Shown here one piece after another: positions 13,201 through 22,200 of a stretch of DNA of 64,000 nt. Under the pieces are notes generated by a model that saw only the letters and a list, made by a program, of their open reading frames with translations, was not told the origin of the DNA and did no database searches. The stretch is from positions 110,012-174,011 of the forward strand of contig NMRB01001108.1 of assembly GCA_002633025.1 (NCBI GenBank). Direction: 5' to 3'. Numbering within the stretch: position 1 is the first letter of the stretch; each line of letters opens with the position of its first letter. The position numbers and the translations under genes were made by a program. The stretch comes from Notospermus geniculatus (lineage: Eukaryota > Nemertea > Pilidiophora > Heteronemertea > Lineidae).

Positions 13201-16200
13201 GAAGTAAAGAACTGAATGTACTTCTCAGATTATATCCCTTGGGACGGATAATTTTTTTCCCACAACTGAGTAAAGTCATATCACAGTACTCATGCACTCG
13301 CTCATTTGGTTTCCATGGAAGCTTGAACGTTCATATTTTCTAACTGCTCTCAGTTGGAATCAGATATCTGGCATTATGCCTAACCCACAGTTTGGCCCCA
13401 ATGACACAAAGTCCAGGTCATGTTATGGGGTGACCATCAGACCATGGAATCAGGGGGACCGTTTCCTCATCCATATGGCCTTTTCACACGAATATTCAAC
13501 TGGTCGAAAGGAAAGTACAATGTAGTGTTGAAGCAGCTTGGCATGAGAACATGATCTATGTTATCATGCTTTGTTTGCCCTTTATAAAATATTCTTCTCT
13601 CACAGTATCGCCTGCTGTGCTTGTTTGCAAATCTATGATTTGGAGTTCAACAGGAATAATACATAACCAGTTACATATATCCTTGATATCAATCTTTAAA
13701 CGTAGTTAACACTTTGATTACCAGGGTTAAAGAAATGTCATATTAGCAGTCATGAACTTGTGTCCAGTGGTCAAACTATGGTCTTAACTTGAAAATATCT
13801 GGCATACCTGATATGAAAGCCAGGATTTGAGGTCAGTTTAGCTGTTTACTGTTGGAAAACATAACTGACCAAAATTGATTGACTTGGATTAGTTTCATAA
13901 CTTGTGAGTGCGCTTGCTGATTGTGATCATGCATGATTAATTAGGCAAATGATTTGTAATAAATTGAGGTTAAATCAATGTACTGGGGAAGTCGAAATAA
14001 GAAAAGAATATGAAAAGAATGCAGCCTGTGTCCTTATATTTGACTTTATAACTACATTAACTGTACTCGAGACAGAAAGGGTATGCAAACGTATAGTATG
14101 GACGCCTCGTTTAAACATGGGCCATTGAACTATCTTTTTTGAAGATGGGGATTTGGCCTAGTGGTTTAAAGGCGTGCTGCCCCTCAGTGCTGGCGATTGA
14201 TGCCTTATGCGAGGGTCCGTGGGTTCGATTCTGGTAGGAAGCAATGTCTTTCACCTTAGAAACTCGATTTCTATTTCATATTCAAACGTATAGTATAGTA
14301 TAATATAGCATAGTATAAACGTAAAGTATAGTAAGAACTGTATCTACTAAAGACTAGATTTGAAACAATGCCTGGCAAGAATACCAGTGAGTTTTCATAA
14401 GCTTTTCATGAGAAAAAGATCTTTTGTGATCACTTCTTTTCTTTCTTTGTCGGTAATTGTACCTGTACTGATTTTCTTTCAGAGAGACTTGGGGCCGTAT
14501 GCTTGGGTCGGACTTTAGCCTAAAGTATAGCTGAAGTTAGACTAATAATAATAATAATAATAATGGCGAGTTCTTATATAGCGCTTCATAGCGTATTACG
14601 CTCTCTAAGCGCTTCACACATTATTACCACAGCCTATGATTCAGAAACCTTTCTGTAGAAACCAAAGGGCAGCCACAATATAGCGCACACGATGGACATT
14701 TCAGGCCAGACGTTTTCTTTGCTTGTAGCATTGAGTCAAGTCAGACTTTAATGAAAGTCTGACTGAAGTCCAATCTGAGCCTGCGGACCTTGGTCTTATT
14801 TTGACCTTGGACTTTGACCAGATTGCTCTAGACGCAACGTTCCCGGAACGCCGCGTAGCGGCGCCAATGCGCAGCACGCAGACAGCAGATGTGGAACACC
14901 GTCATCGTTTCGTTATATAGTTCTGACAGCCGTGTCTAACTTCAGTGTACAATATCTCACATACGGTGTAATTTTTAGCACTTTCAACTGGTGGAATGAA
15001 TATATGGTTGAATTAATGGCCCACAATTAGAAATTTTTGGAAAATGAACTTAAAGGTAATTAATTAAGGAGGATTTTATGAAATTAAACCTGAGGTGATG
15101 GCGTCATAATTGACCGCAGTCGTCAAGTAGATGTATTCGCCCTGATGTCGCCAAGCACACCATAGTAACGTTGTGCATGATTATGACGTCATAATCAGGC
15201 TTCCTCCCGTCGTGCTCCAGTGCAGTTCTCCTGCGTGGCGTCATCAAGGCAGGGCGGCGTCACCAAGCCCAGTGAGACGTCAACTAGGCCTGACGTTCGT
15301 CAAAACTTCGTCGCGTCGGTTGGTTCGCATCGGGTTTTTCATCATCGCCGTTGAAAAACCCGATGCAAATAGTTGTTACACATCATTGTTTCTGACTTTA
15401 ATATTCTCACGTCCTCCAAACATTAGGCCAAATTGATTTAGGCTATATCTTCACCAATAAAGGCATAACATTGCCAACGCCAAATTCTCGAATTCTGGTT
15501 CCGTTTACTCTGGATGGATGATGAAAGAAGTCTGTAGTGAAATTGCCCTGTCTAGTTCCACTGAATAGTGAAGGACTTGATTCATAACATTGAATGAATG
15601 ATCTACACCTGGGTGTTTCCCACTCATTTATGTTATTTACATTCATATCTTTCAGGTGTACTATTAGATGTCCAAAAGTACTACCATATTGATGATGGGA
15701 CAGCTGGTCTGCTCCAAACTGCCTTCATCTGCAGTTACATGATTTTGTCTCCCATATTTGGCTACCTCGGGGATCGTTACAACAGAAAGATCATTATATG
15801 CTTTGGTATATTCTTCTGGTCTGCAGTAACGCTGGCTGGATCATTCATTCCTGCAGACGTAAGTTTTCAACTCAACAAAAATGCATTGGAACTTTTTCCT
15901 AGACACTAACTGAGCAATAATTTGTGAAGTGGCATCATTCAGCACAGTGAATCTTCCTGGCATTTCAATTGCATGTTCTTCTTCATTCAGTGGTATCACT
16001 ATCATGCATGTTGTTTCATTCTCATTTCAGCATTTCTGGGCGTTCATCTTACTAAGAGGGTGTGTAGGCATAGGTGAAGCCAGCTATTCCACAATTGCTC
16101 CAACTATAATTGCTGATCTCTTTGTCAAGGAAATGCGGACCAAAATGCTGGCGGTATTCTATTTTGCCATTCCAGTAGGAAGGTATGTCACTTACATGTT

Positions 16201-19200
16201 TGCTTTAAACTAACAACATGCAAACATGGTTTGTGTGATCAGGTGTTCTCTGTTGCCTAGAAGCCATAGACATTGGATAGAATGACGGTGAATGTTGGGT
16301 AGGCTTTCATTTCATGTTCAAAGTATGATGAAGGACGTGGTTTGTTAATCCACGTGTTGGCACTTGGAGTGTGTGCTGATGCAGTGGCAAGGGATATTGG
16401 ACTTGCAACTGATAGATGTTTGATTCCCTGTCAAGTTGCCATTTTGTTTCCCTTGGTCTGAAATGATCAAGTTCCCAGAAATATTTCTGCAAAGAATGGG
16501 GTAAATTGTGAAGTCAGTTTATCACGCTATCTTCTTTTCAGTGGTCTCGGGTACATCGTGGGATCAAATGTTGCCAAATTAGGTGGTTCATGGCACTGGG
16601 CATTGAGGGTAAGGCTTTTTGCAAATTTTGAAATCTGCAGGAGCGCAATCGAGCTGCGACAGGCTCGAGGAGAGCTGTTCACACTCATGAAATTTGATGG
16701 TCAGTTACTTCAAGGATGCCGAGGAGCATGGTCAATCGAGCTCCTCTGTTCAATTTTGCGGGCGCGGAGGGGCGCAAGCATGATTGCACCCATCTTATGT
16801 GAAGCACTGGCAAGATATATTTTACAGATCATTCCACAAAAATTTGGCTGACTAAACTTGATAATGTATTGTATTATTCACTTACAAATATCAGGTGTTT
16901 CTATCAGAAGTGCCTTCTTACACTGATCTACGTGTCTTGGTTGTACATTTCTGTTGAAATTCAATCGGTAATTTGTTATCTTTTAGGTAACCCCTGGGTT
17001 TGGCCTCATCTGTTGTATACTTATTGTCTTTGTTGTATATGAGCCGGTCCGTGGTGAATCGGAGGGCGGCATTCACCTGACACCTACGAGTTGGTTTGTG
17101 GACCTTAAACAGCTTATTAAGAAGTAAGTGGGAAGTTTAGCTTGGTATCTTGTGCATAATAAATAGTGAATGACTCTAGGCCTTTTTACACGGTGCGGGT
17201 GCGTTCCGGATCGAGACTGGATCGAGCAGGGTTCGGTTATTTTTCCCCGTGTAAAAGCGAAACAACTGACCTCCACCTTCCTCGGGCCAGTTCAGTTCGC
17301 CGAGTGAGTCCCAGGTAGGTGCAGGCCAGTTATTCTCTCGTGTAAAAGCGAACCGACATCCACCNACCACGGGTGCGCTTGCCTTCTGGGCACCAACCTT
17401 CATGGGATACTCTATAGAATTTCTTACAGATGAAAAGGTCAATTCACCTCAGTAAGTACTACCAGTAGATACCTCTTACTACAAATTCAAATATGGGAGC
17501 GACAATTTGCTTGTCTCGTTTAAATGAAGATATTTACCAATAGATTTTATGTGCACTTTTTGGTCTTTTTAAATACATTTAAAATGATTAGCATTCACAG
17601 TGAAAGTAAGTGCCTTTGTCTATTGTTTTTCAGAGTCGCCCTGATATTTGGTGTCATAACGTGTCTAGCAGGATTTATTGGTGTTGGAGTTGGTGCCGAA
17701 TCAGCGAGGCGTCTCAGGAAGCACAACCCACGTGCTGACCCACTCGTTTGTGCCTTCGGCATGTTGTCCTGTACACCATTCTTATTCTTAGCCATTGTGA
17801 TGTCAAAATATAGCACCATTGCCACATGGGTAAGTTTCTGTTATCATTGTTTCTCCCCATTACTTTTTATCAAGAGAGTAATAATGAACAGGAAAGAGCA
17901 GATAATTACTCCATCGCTTATGTGACATCAGTTTTATACATACATCATTCACTGGCTGCTTGTCAAGTGCATATATGTTGCATTGGTGTTATAAAGGATT
18001 TTATGGGGCGACCTACATGTAGTTCTGACCATACAAGGTGCTATGCTCTTCTGATAACAATAGTTTGGTCTGTATCATCATAGGTCCGTGCAATATTAGA
18101 TCAGTTGCCAAAGATTTAGGACAAAGTACAATGGCATAAACTATGAACTGTCACAAGTATCAATGTTCAGTAGTTGTTACCTGTTCACAAGAGGAATGTT
18201 GACCCGAATAGATCTATAAATATCATATCATATCCTACTTTTATGCAACTTTGGAATGATGAAGGAGTGAATTACATCAATCTCCATTGGATTTGAAGTA
18301 CTTGTTTCTCGAACTAAGTTACCTCTAGTCCTTGCCAAGAGTTTCCAAACTTGTTCTAGTTTATGTCTTATCAGATCTCTGCAGCGACTTGTAAAAACAA
18401 TTTTTATTTTCAGATCCTCATATTTATTGGTGAAACGTTATTATGTCTGAATTGGTCTATCGTGGCCGACATTTTACTGTATGTAGTCATACCAACAAGG
18501 AGATCAACAGCTGAAGCATTCCAAATCTTAGTATCCCATGCATTGGGCGATGCTGGTAGTCCATACATCATTGGAGTGGTAAGTCATGGAGAAAAGGACT
18601 GTCAAATATAGCCTCTGAGCCTGATTGTGCCACTTCAGTCTGTTTGTACAAGCCATTCCTTGCGAGTTTGCACATTTTGAGAGCATCCAACAGTATCTCA
18701 CTCAGTTCATGCAGCATGTTGCAGTGTTCATCATCATCACATTTCTTGCAAATTCTTGTTGCTTTCAGATTTCTGATAAACTCAAATCGATGCATGATGA
18801 TGAAACAACTTTTGTGAAGTATATTAGTCTTCAATATGCCCTGTACAGCACGGCGTTCGTATGTGTGATAGGTGGCGCTGCCTTCCTGATAACAGCATTA
18901 TTTATTCAGAGGGACAAACGAAAGGCAGAGATGATTATAAAGGGTAGGTTGATATGTTGCATATTCAGGCTCTGTAATACAATCTGATCGGTTTTCCTAA
19001 AAGGAAACTGAGATACCACCTCTCAGAACAAGTACTAGAACAGGCCAGTTGACTGCTACTTGTCACTGATTATTAAGCAATGGGAGTTGAGAAAAGTGGC
19101 CATTCTGGTACTTATTCCAAGAGGTGAAGTTTTTCTTGGGTACTGGTAAGTTACCACCCAAAGAATGGTTCTATTAGAGAAATGCTCTTGTCTAATGAGG

Positions 19201-22200
19201 AAACGATATTGCATGTACAGTTCTCATTCATTTGGCTGTAATCACCAGCATGTTAGATAAGCTATGTCTAATAGGTCAAATTCATTCCTAAGTTTTTGTG
19301 TCCTCTGTTCACTTGTTTTGTTCCTTCATTGTTTTAGGCCGAGACCCAGGTTGGTACTTTCCCCTTCTACTTCTGAAATAATTCCTAACAAACGATGTTA
19401 ACTAGCAATGTGTGTTTTGACTTCGCCTAACTAGAGAATATTATATGTCTTATGTTGCTGCACAGTCTCTCATTCAAAATCACTAACACGGCACCCTGCT
19501 GCACATTCATCATTTTGTTTCATTTTTGAGTGACACTGTCGAGAGGACAGAAGCACATGCCTCTTGAAGAAATGTTTGAAGATCACCTCCTCACCACTGT
19601 TCCAATTCTGACTCACAAATCTGGTGTCAGTCTTCATATGCAGACATATCTGTAGAAAAACTGTTTGAACACCTCAGTTAGAACCTCAATACATCTATAA
19701 CTATCTAACGAAGTTCTTGTGGGATTTGAATCTATGACCTCTCCCATGGGGCACCCACTTGTCTACAGTCAGTCATAATCTACACGTTAACCTCACTGTG
19801 TCTCATAGTACTGTTTTGTGCACTGATTTTTTTGCACTAATATTTTGGTTGTAAGAAATATTCACAAGTATTCTTATGACTTCTAGAAGCGATGTAGGAA
19901 TGTTCTTTTGTAACTCAAGTAGAAATACAATGTATAGGTTCAGCAGAGTATGAGTTGCCACCATTTTCCTTCAAGATGCATTCTTTGTGCTTGGGGTGGT
20001 GCTGCCAAGTTGCCCCATCCTATAAAGTACAAAGAGTTCGGTAATTTTTAGCAACTGACTGTCAAAAATATCACAGGAATTTACAACTAATGCCAACTGT
20101 TAACCCACTTCACTGCAAGAAATTGGCTGAGATATTATTCAAGATATTTTCCCGCTATTAGTTATGCTTGAGTTTCAGCACTCATCTCATTGTGCCATTA
20201 CTACGATTCCTATCTGCAGGGTTGCCTAGTTCGGGCAGGACTGAATCTAGTAGCTCCGATGATGGGCCAGCTACAGAATTGATGGCAGAATACAAGATAA
20301 GCGAGAATTGTGTGCACATCGGTACAGTACCTGCGTGTATTTCTAGTGTGCCGTGCTTCAAATAAACCGTAGAACATGCTCCGAGAGGCTCGGTTCTCTT
20401 TTTGGTTAATCACTGGGGTTGTTCTGGAAGTAGGTGTGATGAAATGGCAGTTTATCATAGAAGAAAATTTGGCAGTCTAAGAGCGTCCTATACTTAGGAA
20501 ACCCAGGCTGATGATGTATCATGCCCGTTGAATGTTGAAGAGATTAAGTTTGTCAAAACAGTGCACCAAACTTTGGATCCATTTGAAAGAGATGTCATTA
20601 AGCAAGCATTCTTTAACACGTCACAAACTTTCATTGCTTAATCACCTTGCTTCTGTCTCACAAAATCAGCCTCCTCACGAGGAGAAACATGTTGTACCAA
20701 TCTTGTTAATATCAATGTTGATGCTGGATTCTTGTCAGTGTGTCACGGTCAACTGTGATTTGATTTCACCTTTGTCAAATGACACTTTGTATTTGAAGGA
20801 GAATCCAATGTTCCTAGTTCCTTTTCACTGCCAGAAAATTCATCAAGTCTAACTTCCCAGAATCAAAACTGGTGACTTTTCCTGCACTCCGACAACACCC
20901 AGTCATTCTTAGCCAACTTTATGTAACTCTATAGAATTCTAATATAAACTTCAGTGCACCTATAACATGAATTTCCATCTAACTTCATGAAATGTATTGC
21001 ATAGATTGCTTTAGGTTTAACATACCACTCTAAATAGCTACACTATGGCACCAATAGATGAGCTTCTGACATAAACTAACATTTGATCATCTAAAGAAGG
21101 TGGAGGAGGAGGAGGTACCTTTATACAATATATGAAGCTATAAGAGATGACAGCCTCTGATATCACATCCCCCTCCACACACACACACAAACACACGCAC
21201 ACACAAACAAACACACGCACGCACGCACGCACACACACATCATTGGAAATTACGACAGAAAACAGTACGTAGTTTTGAAATTCCAGTTGCACATGATCAT
21301 CCCATTCTTGAACAGGTAAAGGTAAATGCTCCAATTACTGGAAATCTTGCAAAAAAACAACTGGAATAACAGATCTTTTAGCAATATCCAAGGACGTCAT
21401 CCTTGATGTCTCTGTCACAGGCCACTTTCCCCTCTCCCCCATCTTATGACCTAGGTTGTTGTTTTTCACACTTTCTTTCATGCAATAGATACATATGGAC
21501 AGGTGTTGGCTGTAGTCACAGTTCATCTCTCTTTGGCTGAGGAAACCCTACGCAATCTGTCGCAGAGTTGGGTCGGTATTCTTCAAACGGTGAATTATAT
21601 GAGTCCCTGAAAAAACTCCATGATGTAAATTTCTATCATTAAACAGCTGCTAAGCGTGAACCAGAAAATATCGATGAGGTGCCAGTGACAGAGACTTCGG
21701 GTACAGTATCAGAAGATGCACCAATTACTGATCACATGGTTCAGTAATCGTGGTAAGGTGACCTACGGCTACCCATTTCCTGGCATAAATAAACAAGATA
21801 TCGCCCTGCACTAAGACAACCGCATTACCCTTCCCTTGCTTCGCAGCTCCAAGTATACCGGTAATAGCTTAAACGCAAGTTCTCTGGCATTTTTCTCAGC
21901 ATCAGCCAGACATAGGATTGTGTTCACCTAATTGAGCATCGATTCAATGCCAATTGCTGCATTACTTCTCAGCATCAACCAGCCATAGGGTTGCCTCGAC
22001 CTGCTATTGAGCATTGCTGGCAGATTTATGGCACTATCATTATCATGATTATCATGACCTAGATTTTGCCAACAGCTTGTATGACCCGTTGATTAAAGAT
22101 CACCCTTTTTCCTGTAACTATAGTCTCCAAGATGTTGAAGGTACATTTCCCACTCTTTCCTGCCCTTGCCTTGTAAATGATGCCATAATACACCATGCGG

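Larger units (their letters stand above)
8593..15655 (+). other. Spinster intron 1 (copy B)
   Basis: No coding sequence is supported. It holds the copy B mosaic of shared intronic sequence and private insertions. Confidence 0.8.
8534..15968 (+). repeat. Tandem duplication copy B
   Basis: A 7.4-kb colinear counterpart of 1219-8533. The junction reads CATTTCAA then AGTATCAAT, joining the right end of the unit (15961-15968) to its left end (1219). Insertions private to copy B are about 9800-9994, 11631-12030, 14100-14282, about 14543-14720 and about 14833-15513. Confidence 0.93.

Noticed and set aside
14140-14240. A functional tRNA gene
   Set aside because: A and B boxes are present, but the cloverleaf is imperfect and the sequence has a SINE body and target duplications.
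16600-16851. Open frame extending spinster exon 4 past 16608
   Set aside because: WHWALR followed by a GTAAGG donor and VTPG at 16987 shows that the exon ends at 16608; the extension is intron read-through.
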